Assembly: GCA_041395205.1 (NCBI GenBank)
Contig: JAWLAZ010000004.1
Span: 1-64,000 of the forward strand
DNA: 64,000 bases
Direction: 5' to 3'
Origin: JAHEFU01 sp041395205
GTDB lineage: Bacteria > 4484-113 > JAFGCY01
A program made the position numbers and the translations under genes. Below are positions 15,689 to 25,350 of the stretch, in pieces. Under the pieces are notes generated by a model. That model worked only from the letters and a program-made list of their open reading frames with translations, made no database searches and had not been told where the DNA came from. Positions within the stretch are counted from its first letter, which is position 1, and every line of letters begins with the position of its first letter.

Positions 15689-18394
15689 ATGGAATACCCG
15701 AAGCCGATTGGAGACATTAACGAGCTGCCGAAGAACTACGGCGGGCTTGAGCGCGAGCGCTTCTGGCAGCAGTACTGGATGGACTGCGGCGTGTACCGCT
15801 TCGACCGCACGAAGTCCCGCGAGCAGATCTTCAGCGTGGACACCCCGCCGCCGACGGTATCCGGCGCGCTCCACATCGGCCACGTCTACAGCTACACCCA
15901 GACCGACATGAACGTGCGCTACCAGCGCATGCGGGGCAAGCAGATCTTCTACCCCTTCGGCTTCGACGACAACGGCCTGCCCACCGAGCGCCTCGTGGAG
16001 CGAGAGAAGGGCATCCGTGCGCATGAGGTGGGCCGCGAGAAATTCATCGAGGAATGCAAGCCGATCGTGGAGGCCGCCGAGGCCGAGTTCATCGCGCTGT
16101 GGCAGAGCCTGGCGCTCTCCTGCGACTGGAACGAGTTCTATACGACGATCAGCGAGAAGAGCCGCGCCATCTCCCAGGCGAGCTTCATCGACCTCTACAA
16201 CAAGGGCATCGTCTACCGCCGGGAAGCGCCGACGCAGTGGTGCTGGGCTGACCAGACGGCAATCGCCCAGGCGGAGATCGAGGATAGGGAAGTGCCGGGG
16301 CACTTCCATGACATCACCTTCCAGATTGACAACGACGGTGACCTGCTTCCGGTGACGATCGCCACCACCCGCCCGGAGCTGATCCCGGCCTGCGTGGCCC
16401 TGCTGGCCCATCCCGGGGATGAGCGCTACAGGCATCTGTTCGGCAGGAAGGCCATCACCCCGCTGTTCGGGGTGGAAGTGCCGGTGCTGCCGAGCGAGAA
16501 GGCTGACCCGGAGAAGGGCACCGGCATCCTGATGTGCTGCACCTTCGGCGACCAGGAGGACGTGGAACACTGGGAGCTGTACAAGCTGCCGACGCGTGTG
16601 ATCATCGGGACTGACGGGCGGCTGATTGAGTTTGCGGATCGATACACTGAGGCGGCCGAGCTGGACTGCAGCCTGGCCAGTGGCAGCTATGCGGATGGAC
16701 AGCGCAGCACGCTGGCGGCGCAGTGGCCCGTGCGTGACACGGCCAGAGCCCGGGGCTTCGCTGCTGAACTGCAGGGCCTGAAGGTCAAGCAGGCCCGCAC
16801 GCGTATCGTCGAGCTGCTGAAGGATGCGGGACTGCTTGGCAACGTGAAGGACATCGTGCACGTTGTGCGCCATTCCGAGCGCGGCGGCGTGCCGATCGAG
16901 ATCCTCGTGACCCAGCAGTGGTATGTCAACCTGCTGGAGCACAAGGCACAACTCATCGAGCAGGGCCGCAGGGTCAACTGGCATCCGCCGCACATGTTCA
17001 AGCGCTTCGAGAACTGGGTGGAGAACCTGAATGCCGACTGGTGCATCAGCCGCCAGCGCTACAACGGCGTGCCCTTCCCGGCCTGGTATGACAGCGCTGG
17101 CAACATCGTGATCGCGGAACATTCCCAGCTGCCGGTGAACCCGCTGGTGGACAGACCCAGCGCTGAAGGTGAATTCACGCCGGACATGGATGTGATGGAT
17201 ACCTGGGCCACGAGCTCGGTCACGCCATTGCTGAATACGGAGTACGACTTCTCGAAGAGCGTAGCTGACAACGCCAAGCACAACCAGCTCTTCCCCTTCG
17301 ACCTGCGTCCGCAGGCGCATGACATCATCCGCACCTGGGCCTTCTACACGATTGCCAAGGCCTACTTCCACTTCGGCGAAATCCCCTGGAAGGACATCGT
17401 GATCAGCGGACATGCCCAGGATGCCAATCGCGGCAAGATCTCCAAGAGCAAGGGGCACGGCGTTTCCCCTGCGCAGATGGTGGAGCAGTACACCGCTGAC
17501 AACCTGCGCTACTGGTCCGGCAGCCCGAAGCTCGGCACGGACACGATCTACGATGAGAAGAGCCTCGGCGAGGGCCGCAAGCTGATCAACAAGCTGTTCA
17601 ATGCCACGAAGTTCGCGCTCAGGCATCTGATCGGCGAATTCGAGCCGCCTATGCAGGATGGCAGCGTGGACATGGCAGCAATGCTGGCAATGGTCAGTTA
17701 CCCGACGGACATGTGGTTACTGCACCGCCTCGATGCCACGATCGAGCAGGCCACGAAAGCCAATGAGCGCTTTGAGTTCGGTGATGCCAAGCAGGCGGCG
17801 GAGTCATTCTTCTGGGCTGACCTGTGTGACAACTACCTCGAATTCACCAAGGGCCGCCTGTACCGCGACGATCTGGCAACAGGTGCACATCCGGACACGG
17901 ATGCCGATGCAATGCGCCAGAGTGCCCAGGCCACGCTGTTCATCGCACTGTCCAGCGTGATCCGCATGTTCGCTCCGATCATCCCGCACATCACCGAGGA
18001 ATGCTGGAGCTGGTACTTCGCTCAGTTCAGCGACAGGCGCAGCATCCATGAGGAAAGCTGGCCGCAGCAGACCGGCATTGCCAGCGGCACTGATGAAAGC
18101 AACAATGCCCAGACAATCGCCATGAGCCGATTGATTGACAGTGTGCGCAAGTGGAAGAGCCAGCAGAATGTGTCAATGAAGAAGCTGGTCGCTGAGCTGC
18201 GCGTCTACAACTGCGGAGATGCGGAGAAGCCTCTGGCGGAGGCTGACATCGCCGCCGTCAAGGGCGACCTGCTGGCCACCACCAATGCCCAGGCGATCAC
18301 GATCCACAGCGGCAAGGGACCGGAGACTGAAGCCATCCTCGAGGGCTACCCCTTCAGCGTGGACTGCGTGCTGGCGGAAGAGGAAGAGGGCTAG
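15689..18394 (+). CDS. valS: valyl-tRNA synthetase (Rickettsia/archaeal-like type)
   Basis: Charges tRNA-Val with valine in the cytoplasm. The 901-residue protein has the class I motif PTVSGALHIGHVYSYTQTD (HIGH) near residue 55 and KISKSKG near residue 583. The connection peptide holds the editing domain. The segment FDDNGLPTERLVE after the HIGH region is characteristic of the archaeal/Rickettsia-like ValRS subgroup rather than of E. coli-type ValRS. The ATG is preceded by GAGGAAC 9-10 bases upstream. The stop codon TAG runs straight into a cluster of hairpin repeats. Confidence 0.93.
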   Translation: MEYPKPIGDINELPKNYGGLERERFWQQYWMDCGVYRFDRTKSREQIFSVDTPPPTVSGALHIGHVYSYTQTDMNVRYQRMRGKQIFYPFGFDDNGLPTERLVEREKGIRAHEVGREKFIEECKPIVEAAEAEFIALWQSLALSCDWNEFYTTISEKSRAISQASFIDLYNKGIVYRREAPTQWCWADQTAIAQAEIEDREVPGHFHDITFQIDNDGDLLPVTIATTRPELIPACVALLAHPGDERYRHLFGRKAITPLFGVEVPVLPSEKADPEKGTGILMCCTFGDQEDVEHWELYKLPTRVIIGTDGRLIEFADRYTEAAELDCSLASGSYADGQRSTLAAQWPVRDTARARGFAAELQGLKVKQARTRIVELLKDAGLLGNVKDIVHVVRHSERGGVPIEILVTQQWYVNLLEHKAQLIEQGRRVNWHPPHMFKRFENWVENLNADWCISRQRYNGVPFPAWYDSAGNIVIAEHSQLPVNPLVDRPSAEGEFTPDMDVMDTWATSSVTPLLNTEYDFSKSVADNAKHNQLFPFDLRPQAHDIIRTWAFYTIAKAYFHFGEIPWKDIVISGHAQDANRGKISKSKGHGVSPAQMVEQYTADNLRYWSGSPKLGTDTIYDEKSLGEGRKLINKLFNATKFALRHLIGEFEPPMQDGSVDMAAMLAMVSYPTDMWLLHRLDATIEQATKANERFEFGDAKQAAESFFWADLCDNYLEFTKGRLYRDDLATGAHPDTDADAMRQSAQATLFIALSSVIRMFAPIIPHITEECWSWYFAQFSDRRSIHEESWPQQTGIASGTDESNNAQTIAMSRLIDSVRKWKSQQNVSMKKLVAELRVYNCGDAEKPLAEADIAAVKGDLLATTNAQAITIHSGKGPETEAILEGYPFSVDCVLAEEEEG

Positions 18395-18399
18395 GAGGC

Positions 18400-18609
18400 G
18401 CGCAATCACGCCAAAGGCGTGATGCGCAATCTTCATTGATGCCGGAGGTGCCACACTTGATGTCGCACATTTCCCAGTATAGGAAGTCAAGGAAGTATCC
18501 TGTTCTTAGTGGTGGCAATACGTCGCGGGGAATCCATTGCCAGCATTGTGCGGCAGCAAGTGCCGCACCTCCTTCAACCCCGAGGATTGTGCGCAAACAA
18601 GTTGCGCAC
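18400..18609 (+). repeat. cluster of four variable-stem hairpins after valS
   Basis: Hairpins at 18400-18427 (ATCACGCC AAA GGCGTGAT, extended by GCGC arms), 18448-18468 (GTGCCACA / TGTCGCAC, one mismatch), 18548-18568 (GTGCGGCA GCAAG TGCCGCAC) and 18589-18609 (GTGCGCAA ACAAG TTGCGCAC). The first two follow GGAGG; the last two are preceded by ATTGT and followed by ACCTCC or ACCTTC, i.e. the reverse orientation of the same flanks. The rest of the gap to 18671 shows no gene. Confidence 0.75.
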
Positions 18610-18671
18610 CTTCGACATACTTACGGGTTGGCCTCCGCTACTCCCTACAACCCAGCTCCCAAGTCCTTAGC

Positions 18672-20450
18672 CTACACGTAGGGCCGCAGGGCCTGGATGC
18701 GGTGCGTCAGCTCCAGCGGCTCGATCTGCCACTTCTCCGGGATCAGGCTGCGCGAGGTGCTTTCCGCCACCGCCTGCAGGATCTGGTACTCCACCTGCTG
18801 CGGATAGACCGGCGACATGTAGTCCGCCAGGCAGCTCACGAGGTCGTCAATCTGCAGCACCTCGCGTCCCTCCAGCAGCGCGATGCCCTTGGCCCGCACC
18901 AGCAGTGCCTCGAGGTCGGCTCCGCTGTGGCTGTTGACATCGCTGAGCTTGAGCGCGGCACCCTCAGGCGGCGGCCCGAACAGGGTCTCGAACTCCGTCT
19001 TGATGCCGAGCTTCTTCCTGAAGACCTTGAACAGGTCCTCGTAGTGCTTTTCCTCATCAGGCGGGAAGAGCGGGATGTGCTTCTCGGCTCGGCCCTGGCG
19101 CTTCAGGTCGATTGCCAGCAGGTCCGGGCGGTTGGTGATCAGGAACCAGAGGATCTTGCCACGGTTGGCGGTGTCACCCATGAAGCTCGTCAGGCGGCTG
19201 AACACGCGGCTCGACACACCGCTGTCGCCGCCACCCTCACGGGTGCCCATGTAGGCATCCGCCTCATCGATGATGCAGGCCACGGGTGCGAGGCCGGAGA
19301 GCACGTTGATGATCTTCTCGAGGTTCTGCTCGGTGGCACCGACCCACTTGTCGCGGAAGTTCTTCAGCTCCACGCAGGGGATGCCGATTTCACCGGCGAA
19401 GCTCTTGATCAGGAAGCTCTTGCCAGCGCCGGCCGGACCCGTGATCAGGTAGCCCATCGGCACGGCATCAAGATGCCCGGCCAGCACGAGCTTGCTGTCA
19501 CGCTTCAGCTCATCGACTGCGCGGTCATGCACGGCCACCATTGAGAGGTTGTACTTGGGCTCGATGAATTCCAGCAGGCCGCGGCACTCCGTCTCGATCA
19601 TCTCACGCTTGCGCTTGTAGATGTAGTCCGGCTTGCCGAAGTCGACATTGCCAAGCTTGGCCTCCTGCAGCAGGCTGCGGATCTGCATCAGCGTCAGACC
19701 CGAGGTGTGCTTCTTCAGGACCTGGATCAGCTGGTCGGAGATCCCGAGCTCGGCACGGCCGTTGACGCGCTCGATGTAGTGCTCGCGGGCCTCCTCATCC
19801 GGCAGCGGGATCTGGATCGTGGCCCCGCTCGGCAGGGCCTGCACGCGCTTGCTCATCGCGAGCACGCTCTCGGTCACCAGCACGATCGTCACGTCGTTCA
19901 TCAGCACGTCGGGGTCGCTCGCCAGTTCCGCGAGTGCGATGCTCGTGGCCCGGTCGGGGACGCTGCCACCGCCGGCCTCGGCCTCGGTGAATACTGTTTC
20001 GGAGTACTTGATGATCAGGGCGATGCGCTTCTCCGAGGGCTTGGCGGAGGACAGCCGGCCACGGATCACGCGCTTGATCAGCTCGATGGCCTTCAGCGGA
20101 TCCTTGGGCAGGCCGCGCTCGGCGTAGTCCGTGCCGCGGATCGTGTCCAGGGCGCGCACGCTCTTCAGCATCGCGGCCCGCATCTCCTTCTGCGGACACT
20201 GAATCCCGCTGGAGAGGTCGTAGGTGATCACGAGGCTGCGCTGGGCGAAGAACACGTCCGTGAGGAAGTCCACCAGCGGCAGGAAGCGGCGCTGGCCCTC
20301 CTGGGTGTATTCCACCAGGTCGAGCACGTTGCCATGCAGCGTGAAGACCGACAGCGCGCTGGAGGCATACTTGCGCGCCATGTCATCCGCCCACTGAGGG
20401 GCGTCGATCAGCTTCGGTACGAGTTCACTCTTGTCGGACATGCTCATCAT
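18672..20450 (-). CDS. bipartite AAA ATPase, Ycf46-like
   Basis: 592 residues. The C-terminal half is a canonical AAA domain: Walker A GPAGAGKS (338-345), Walker B CIIDEADA (392-399), sensor 1 ITNRP, and an arginine-rich stretch after it. The N-terminal half (about 25-230) looks like a second, degenerate ATPase fold without a P-loop, as in cyanobacterial Ycf46. By family it would be a cytoplasmic remodelling ATPase; the substrate is unknown. ATG 20450 is preceded by GGGAAG. It is divergent from dapF, with no obvious operon partner. A general AAA+ chaperone is the alternative reading. Confidence 0.75.
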   Translation of the reverse strand: MMSMSDKSELVPKLIDAPQWADDMARKYASSALSVFTLHGNVLDLVEYTQEGQRRFLPLVDFLTDVFFAQRSLVITYDLSSGIQCPQKEMRAAMLKSVRALDTIRGTDYAERGLPKDPLKAIELIKRVIRGRLSSAKPSEKRIALIIKYSETVFTEAEAGGGSVPDRATSIALAELASDPDVLMNDVTIVLVTESVLAMSKRVQALPSGATIQIPLPDEEAREHYIERVNGRAELGISDQLIQVLKKHTSGLTLMQIRSLLQEAKLGNVDFGKPDYIYKRKREMIETECRGLLEFIEPKYNLSMVAVHDRAVDELKRDSKLVLAGHLDAVPMGYLITGPAGAGKSFLIKSFAGEIGIPCVELKNFRDKWVGATEQNLEKIINVLSGLAPVACIIDEADAYMGTREGGGDSGVSSRVFSRLTSFMGDTANRGKILWFLITNRPDLLAIDLKRQGRAEKHIPLFPPDEEKHYEDLFKVFRKKLGIKTEFETLFGPPPEGAALKLSDVNSHSGADLEALLVRAKGIALLEGREVLQIDDLVSCLADYMSPVYPQQVEYQILQAVAESTSRSLIPEKWQIEPLELTHRIQALRPYV

Positions 20451-20546
20451 TTTACTTCCCAGTCAGATGAGGGAGCTATACGGAGTGTGCGGGTACAGGG
20501 TTTCAGGCACAGATGAATGGCCTTTGGAAGGGGATACTATATTGCC

Positions 20547-21410
20547 GTGCAGGCCCTGAAATTCCACAAGATGCATGGCTGCGGCAATGACTTCATCGTG
20601 TTTGATGATGCGCATGACCGCTTCAGCTGGCATGAACTGTCCGAACTGGCGCGGCGTTACTGCCCGCGACGCTTCGGCGTCGGAGCTGACGGCCTGATCG
20701 CCGTCGGCAGGCATCCGGGCGCGGACTATGAAATGCGCTACGTGAACGCCGATGGCAGCCGCGCGGAGATGTGCGGCAACGGCATCCGCTGTGTGGGAAA
20801 ATTCGTGGGCGATGAGCTCGGCGATTCCCGCAGCCACATCAACGTGATGACCGGCAACGGCGTGCTGCCGATCAGCCTGAGCCGCATCGCCGGCAGGGTG
20901 GAGAGCATCACCGTGGGGATGGGTGTGCCGGGCCTGAAGGCCGCGAGCATTCCGACCACGCTCAAGCCTGTCGGCGAGCCGGTGCTGGCCACGGAACTGA
21001 ACGTGGACGGCATGCAGCTCGCCCTGACCGCTGTCAACATGGGCAACCCGCATGCCGTGAGCTTCGTTGACAGCATCAGCGACCAGCACGTACTCGGTAT
21101 CGGGCCGCTGATCGAACGGCACAGCGTCTTCCCGGAGGGCGTGAACGTGGAGTTCGTGCAGGTGCTGGCCCCAGAGAAGCTGCGCATGCGCGTCTGGGAG
21201 CGCGGTGTAGGCGAGACCTGGGCCTGCGGCACGGGGGCCTGTGCCACGGTCGTGGCCGCAGTGCTGAACGGGCACAGCCGCCCGGGTTCGGATGTGGTGG
21301 TCAAGCTCAACGGCGGCAAGCTGACGATCAACTGGCCCGGCGAGGGGCATGCGGTGCAGATGACCGGCCCCGCCGAGTTCGTCTACCACGGCTTCCTGGG
21401 CCTGGACTGA
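20547..21410 (+). CDS. dapF: diaminopimelate epimerase
   Basis: Converts LL- to meso-diaminopimelate for lysine and peptidoglycan synthesis. Landmarks are KFHKMHGCGNDFIV at the N-terminus, the first catalytic Cys in MCGNGIRC and the second in ACGTGACA. The frame also offers ATG 20517, but GTG 20547 gives the usual family length and N-terminus and sits six bases after a TACTAT element, fitting the leaderless pattern of this genome. It abuts alr convergently. Confidence 0.93.
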   Translation: MQALKFHKMHGCGNDFIVFDDAHDRFSWHELSELARRYCPRRFGVGADGLIAVGRHPGADYEMRYVNADGSRAEMCGNGIRCVGKFVGDELGDSRSHINVMTGNGVLPISLSRIAGRVESITVGMGVPGLKAASIPTTLKPVGEPVLATELNVDGMQLALTAVNMGNPHAVSFVDSISDQHVLGIGPLIERHSVFPEGVNVEFVQVLAPEKLRMRVWERGVGETWACGTGACATVVAAVLNGHSRPGSDVVVKLNGGKLTINWPGEGHAVQMTGPAEFVYHGFLGLD

Positions 21411-22592
21411 TCAGTCCCCCGAATAGACACGGCGCACGCGCCGGCCCCAGCGGCAGCAGATCTCATAGGGCACGGTGTCCAGCATGCGCGCCACATCCTC
21501 GATGCTGATGCGCAGCCCCCCGGTCTCACCGATGATCGTAACCGGATCGCCGAGCTGCACATCCATCTCGCCGACATCCGCCATCATGTAGTCCATCGTC
21601 ACGTTGCCAACCACGCGGCAGCGCCGGCCGCCGATCAGCACCTGGGCCAGGTTGCCGAGCTGGCGCCACATCCCGTCCGCATAGCCGTAGGGGAAGGTCA
21701 CGATCGTCGTCGGCTTCGAACTGACGAAGCTGTGGGTGTAGCTCACGCCCTGCCCGGCCCCGATGCGGTGGATGTCCACGACCTCGCTGGAGAGCCGGAA
21801 GCACTGCTGCAGGCCCTCCGGTGCGATGCCAGCATCCGACATGCGAATCCCGTAGGCCAGCTGGCCGAGGCGCACGCTGTCATAGTGCAGCTGCGGCAGG
21901 TTGACGGTGCCCTCGCTGTTGGCAACATGGCACAGGGGCCGGTAGCCGAGGAAGTCCTCGCAGAGTGCGACGGCCTCGGCGAACTGTGCTGCCTGGCTGC
22001 GGTTGACCGGCAGTTCCGGGCGTTCACTGCTGACCAGATGCGTGAACAGCCCGGCCACGGAGATGTTGTCATACCTGGCAATCAGCTCCAGGAAGCCGCG
22101 CAGCTCACTGAGCTGCACCCCGAGCCGCGTCATGCCGGTGTCGAGCTTGACATGCAGCTTCAACGGGCGGCCGATGTCACTCCAGGCCTCGGCGATCAAC
22201 GGGATGTTCTCCGGCCGGTAGGCTGAAAGCTCGCAGTCGGAATGCTTGATCTGGTAGTAGCAGCGTGGATGGGTGTAGCCCATCAGCAGGATCCGCCCGC
22301 CGAAGCCCAGCGCACGCAGCTCCAGCGCTTCATCGGGCGTGGCCACGCCGAGCATGATCTGCTCGAACTCGCTGATGATCGGCAGCAGGCCCTCCACACC
22401 GAAGCCGTATGCATTGGCCTTGACGACGAGGATGATCCCCGCCGGTGCCAGCCAGTCGCTGAGGATGCGCAGGTTCGAGCGGAAGCGATCGAGGAAGACC
22501 TCCAGCGTGATCAGGCTGGAGCCGATGTCGTCAATTCCCGCCAGCTTGGGCGTGTAGCTGAATTCACTGAAGGAGCCGGGCAGGTCAGTCAC
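21411..22592 (-). CDS. alr: alanine racemase
   Basis: PLP enzyme making D-alanine for the cell wall. The PLP lysine is K58 in VVKANAYGFG; the second catalytic residue is the Tyr in GVSYTHSF, and NVTMDYMMADV is the usual C-terminal domain signature. At 393 residues it is of normal length. GTG 22592 lies six bases after a perfect TATAAT read on the minus strand, so the message is probably leaderless. The product would work in the same pathway as DapF. Confidence 0.95.
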   Translation of the reverse strand: MTDLPGSFSEFSYTPKLAGIDDIGSSLITLEVFLDRFRSNLRILSDWLAPAGIILVVKANAYGFGVEGLLPIISEFEQIMLGVATPDEALELRALGFGGRILLMGYTHPRCYYQIKHSDCELSAYRPENIPLIAEAWSDIGRPLKLHVKLDTGMTRLGVQLSELRGFLELIARYDNISVAGLFTHLVSSERPELPVNRSQAAQFAEAVALCEDFLGYRPLCHVANSEGTVNLPQLHYDSVRLGQLAYGIRMSDAGIAPEGLQQCFRLSSEVVDIHRIGAGQGVSYTHSFVSSKPTTIVTFPYGYADGMWRQLGNLAQVLIGGRRCRVVGNVTMDYMMADVGEMDVQLGDPVTIIGETGGLRISIEDVARMLDTVPYEICCRWGRRVRRVYSGD

Positions 22593-22598
22593 GGGCTG

Positions 22599-22604
22599 AT
22601 TATA
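22599..22604 (-). promoter_or_regulatory. -10 element for leaderless alr
   Basis: TATAAT on the minus strand followed by CAGCCC and then the GTG start. Confidence 0.7.
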
Positions 22605-22618
22605 GGGGTAGCGGCCGC

Positions 22619-23623
22619 CTAGCTGGCATTCGCGGCATCCGCCGCCGCAGCCCGCTCCAGCATGGCGGCGTTCTGCTCCCGCGCCGCATGTGCCACGGCC
22701 AGTGCCACACTCACTTCCCGCTGCTGCGCCAGCTCCAGCAGGCGCACACCTTCTCGCCGTCCCTCCTCCGTCTCCACGGCTGATCCGGCCGGGAAGGGGA
22801 ACAGCTCGGCGACCTGCTGCATATAGGCCTGCACTTCGTGCATATGCCCGGCGGCCTCCTCCAGATTGCCAGCGGCGTCCGGCATGCGCCGCGCCAGGCG
22901 ATAGAGGAAGTCACTGGCAAGCTGCTTCTGCTCGGCCCAGCAGCTGGCATTGTAGGCATTTCCAAATGAATTCGCAGTGTTGTCAAGCAGCGCTGAGATC
23001 CAGTTGTCATAGGCCCCGTCATTGATGCGGTGGTTGCCATGCATGTCCGCCGTGTTCAGCAGGCGCGCGGCATTCTCCAGGGCCAGGGTGTCGCGGAGCT
23101 GCGAATCCATCCGTGTTTCATGCGGAAAACTCAGGCCGTATACATCACCGAGGTCATGCAGCTCATTCCAGGGGATCGGCGGCTGCTCCTCACCCGTCAT
23201 TTCGCGAAATGTACTGACTACGTAGCTGTCATTCTCCACTCCCGTGACAACACCGAACTCCGGCACATATGTCCCCCAGATCACGCAGGGCCGCCCGGCG
23301 CTGATTTCCTTGCGCACGAAAGCCAGCAGGTCCCGGCGGCCGGCTTCCAGCAATTCAGCCTGGGCCGGGTCCTTGTCGTTCCACAGCCCGATTTCCGAAC
23401 GAGTGCTGCGCCCGAGATTCTGAATGCCGATGTTCAGTTCCTGCCAGTTGAAACACGTCGGCCCGCTCGGGCAGACATCGCGTGCCACGACCATCCGGAA
23501 GGCATAGCCGCTGTGCCCGGCCACGTCCACCTCGTCCACGTTCAGGCCGTGGTAGCGCAGGCAGGTCGTAGTGCTGGCCACCCAGCTAAGCCAGGCGGGA
23601 TTGTAGTTAACCTTGATTGCCAT
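22619..23623 (-). CDS. BtrH N-terminal / C39-like family protein
   Basis: 334 residues. The first ~130 residues resemble the BtrH_N/papain-like fold: an early Cys in STTTCLRYHG, then the segment GHSGYAFRM and the DVCPSGPTCFNW stretch. A central helical part with many Ala/Glu/Gln and a long C-terminal helix follow. Related proteins act as acyltransferase-like or peptidase-like enzymes in natural product pathways, but many are uncharacterised. It lies between alr and nnrD on the same strand. No precise function can be given. Confidence 0.55.
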   Translation of the reverse strand: MAIKVNYNPAWLSWVASTTTCLRYHGLNVDEVDVAGHSGYAFRMVVARDVCPSGPTCFNWQELNIGIQNLGRSTRSEIGLWNDKDPAQAELLEAGRRDLLAFVRKEISAGRPCVIWGTYVPEFGVVTGVENDSYVVSTFREMTGEEQPPIPWNELHDLGDVYGLSFPHETRMDSQLRDTLALENAARLLNTADMHGNHRINDGAYDNWISALLDNTANSFGNAYNASCWAEQKQLASDFLYRLARRMPDAAGNLEEAAGHMHEVQAYMQQVAELFPFPAGSAVETEEGRREGVRLLELAQQREVSVALAVAHAAREQNAAMLERAAAADAANAS

Positions 23624-23653
23624 CTCTCGCAGTCCTCTGGTTCATTCTTGTTG

Positions 23654-25294
23654 TCAGGCAGGGCGTCCCGCGTGTCCACGCAGATCATCCGCCTTCTCGC
23701 ACAGTATACGCAGTGCCTGGGGCAGGAAGCTGATCAGATCTGTGCTAGTCAGACCGTCCTCGCCGAATTCAGCCACCGCCAGGCGTGCCGCCAGTGCATG
23801 CCAGTTCACCGCGCTGACGGTGATTTCCGCAACGGTCAGACGCCGCGTGCTCGCAGTTGTCTCGAAGCGCAGTTCCGGGCTGCGTACCATGGCGTGGTAG
23901 CGCGCCAGCAGCGCGCCGAGCATGCCGGCCAGCACATCACCCGTGCCGCCGGTTGCCAGCGCGGGGTGGCCCTTGTGCGGGAAGATCATCGCCCCCTCCG
24001 GCGTCGTCAGCAGGCACTGGTTGCTCTTTGCCAGCACCAGCGCATGCAGCCGGAAACTCATGTCCACCGCCACCTGGAACAGGCTGTCCCAGGTTTCATC
24101 GGGAATCTGCCCGGCCAGGCGCGCCAGTTCCCCGATATGCGGTGTGAGCACCATCGGCCAGCCGCCTGGCTTGGGATTCTCCGGCAGGGCCCTGAGCGCA
24201 TCGGCATCCACCACGACGGGGAAGTTGCGCCGCTCCAGCAGGCTGCCGGCCAGCTGCAGGCCATGCGGGGCATCACTCAGCCCCGGGCCGATCACCAGTG
24301 CATCGGCCCATTCCATGTGCTCCAGCAGCTCCGGATCGGGCTCAGCCGCAAAACCACCGCGGCCATCCGTGCTGTGCGCGCTGACCATGAGCGCCGGATT
24401 GTCACAGCAGACAGTGTAGATGTCCTCGGGAACCACCAGCCTGACGAGTCCCACGCCGCCGCGCAGGGCAGCGTTGGCAGCCAGGCGCGGGGCACCGGGG
24501 TACTTGCGGCTGCCGGCCACGACCAGTAGGCGGCCATAGTCACCCTTGTGCGTGTCCGCGCTGCGCCAGGTGCGCAGGGGCTCCCAGAGTGCTTCCTGCC
24601 AGGCATGGCTGGCGGGCGCGATACCCGCCTCGGAAATGCTGGCAAAGCCCAGGTCCGCGACCTGCAGCTCACCGACGTAGCGCACTGCGCCGGGATGGTA
24701 GAAGCCGCGCTTGGCATAGCCCATGGTCACGGTCAGATCCGCCCGGACGCCGCGACTGATCACTTCACCCGTGGAACTGTTCAGGCCGCTTGGACAGTCC
24801 ACCGCCACGATCGGCGAACTGGAGATGTTCATGCGGTCGATGATGTTGACATAGTAGTTGTCAAGCTGGCCCGCCAGCCCCGTGCCGAAGATCGAATCCA
24901 CGATCACGTCGCAGTTGTGGTTGGCGAGGATCTCCGGGATCAGCACGGGCTTCGTGAGGAAGTCCATGCTGACGTAGGCGCGCTGCGCGATGCGGTAGAA
25001 GTAGGTCGCATCCATTGACAGCGTGGGCGGATCCGTGATCTGCGGATGGCAGAGCAGGAGCAGCGGATTCATCCCTGCCTGCTGGGCGTAGTAGGCCAGC
25101 GCGATGCCGTCACCGCCGTTGTTGCCGGTCCCGGCGAAGATCACCGGACGCCGGGCCTGGGGCCAGCGTTCGCGGATGCTGTCCAGCACGCTGCGGGCAG
25201 CACTGCTCATCAGGATCTTGCCGTCCAGGCCGTGGGACTCGATCGTGAACTTGTCAAGCTGGGCCATCTCGGCCGCTGTCAATACCGGTTTCAT
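23654..25294 (-). CDS. nnrDE: bifunctional NAD(P)H-hydrate epimerase / ADP-dependent dehydratase
   Basis: Repairs hydrated NAD(P)H. From ATG 25294 (MKPVLTAAEM) the N-terminal ~210 residues are the YjeF_N epimerase domain, with the AGTGNNGGDG loop. The rest is the kinase-like dehydratase domain, with the GTGDVLAGMLGALLA motif holding the catalytic Asp. The open frame extends to 25399, but the added residues are unlike the family and overlap the end of the neighbouring gene. It is followed on the same strand by the BtrH-like gene. Confidence 0.9.
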   Translation of the reverse strand: MKPVLTAAEMAQLDKFTIESHGLDGKILMSSAARSVLDSIRERWPQARRPVIFAGTGNNGGDGIALAYYAQQAGMNPLLLLCHPQITDPPTLSMDATYFYRIAQRAYVSMDFLTKPVLIPEILANHNCDVIVDSIFGTGLAGQLDNYYVNIIDRMNISSSPIVAVDCPSGLNSSTGEVISRGVRADLTVTMGYAKRGFYHPGAVRYVGELQVADLGFASISEAGIAPASHAWQEALWEPLRTWRSADTHKGDYGRLLVVAGSRKYPGAPRLAANAALRGGVGLVRLVVPEDIYTVCCDNPALMVSAHSTDGRGGFAAEPDPELLEHMEWADALVIGPGLSDAPHGLQLAGSLLERRNFPVVVDADALRALPENPKPGGWPMVLTPHIGELARLAGQIPDETWDSLFQVAVDMSFRLHALVLAKSNQCLLTTPEGAMIFPHKGHPALATGGTGDVLAGMLGALLARYHAMVRSPELRFETTASTRRLTVAEITVSAVNWHALAARLAVAEFGEDGLTSTDLISFLPQALRILCEKADDLRGHAGRPA

Positions 25295-25350
25295 CACGCT
25301 TGGCTCAGCTCCTTGGCGGCCTGACCCAGCCGCTTGAGGGCGGCTGCCAG

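Noticed and set aside
15656..17626. 656-codon open frame on the minus strand
   Set aside because: Antisense to valS.
18400..18660. Possible tRNA or other structured RNA after valS
   Set aside because: The stems are isolated hairpins and do not form a cloverleaf; no acceptor/CCA or T-loop sequence is seen.
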